A DNA stretch of 33,064 nucleotides from an uncultured bacterium. GTDB taxonomy: Bacteria; Acidobacteriota; Thermoanaerobaculia; Multivoradales; J023. Positions 33,057 to 33,064 of the stretch are shown here, one piece after another. The notes under the pieces were generated by a model. That model did no database searches and was not told the origin of the DNA. It worked only from the letters and a program-made list of their open reading frames with translations. The translations under genes and the position numbers were made by a program. The stretch is taken from assembly GCA_937948815.1 (NCBI GenBank), contig CALFAM010000025.1, positions 1 through 33,064 of the forward strand, written 5' to 3'. Within the stretch, counting starts at the first letter, position 1; each line of letters starts with the position of its first letter.

Positions 33057-33064
33057 CCGTCGCC

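Overview
The window is a GC-rich bacterial chromosome segment with no tRNA, rRNA, CRISPR array or insertion sequence that I could find. The gene mix fits a Gram-negative member of the Acidobacteriota, possibly Thermoanaerobaculia-like: an Oar-type TonB-dependent receptor with an N-terminal carboxypeptidase-regulatory-like domain, four FG-GAP/VCBS propeller proteins ending in ASPIC/UnbV (CRTAC1 type), TPR-rich proteins, an IPTL-CTERM-like protein, and a HEAT/Ser-Thr kinase next to PilT ATPases. This placement is an inference from gene content; there is no marker gene in the window.

Region 1 (1-9075), surface and uptake. Three genes read leftward: two CRTAC1-type lipoproteins whose reading frames overlap by 4 bp, then a TPR lipoprotein that runs off the left edge. 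Divergent from them is a 1004-residue TonB-dependent receptor with a sigma70-like promoter, a long structured leader and a strong intrinsic terminator. Region 2 (9207-12544): a sulfotransferase-like gene coupled by a GTGA overlap to a membrane-anchored SGNH-hydrolase/TPR protein. Region 3 (12813-17402): two more CRTAC1-type propellers, this time without a lipobox but with a shared C-terminal tail (DGFE[S/T]GD...W), flanking an IPTL-CTERM-like exported protein. A bidirectional terminator separates the convergent genes.

Region 4 (17403-21938), nucleotide metabolism. nrdA and nrdB encode an aerobic ribonucleotide reductase. NrdB has Phe at the radical-tyrosine position and Glu as first metal ligand, the signature of class Ic (Chlamydia-type Mn/Fe) enzymes. 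Upstream of nrdA are two NrdR-box-like sites exactly 31 bp apart, the second inside a promoter with a perfect TTGACA. Region 5 (22005-29916), regulation and motility: a TPR plus cyclic-nucleotide-binding-like protein; a tight leftward operon of HEAT-repeat/Ser-Thr kinase, two PilT-type ATPases and a small duplicated-domain protein; and a ClpX-like AAA+ protein that lacks the zinc domain, the aromatic pore loop and the ClpP-docking IGF loop. Region 6 (30082-33064): a porin-like outer-membrane barrel coupled to an SGNH-like protein, an exported NTF2/SnoaL-like protein, and a 28-bp tandem repeat at the right edge.

The parts most worth follow-up are the class Ic reductase with its NrdR-like operator pair, the kinase-PilT-PilT operon, the ClpP-uncoupled ClpX-like ATPase, and the two anchoring schemes used by paralogous CRTAC1 propellers.
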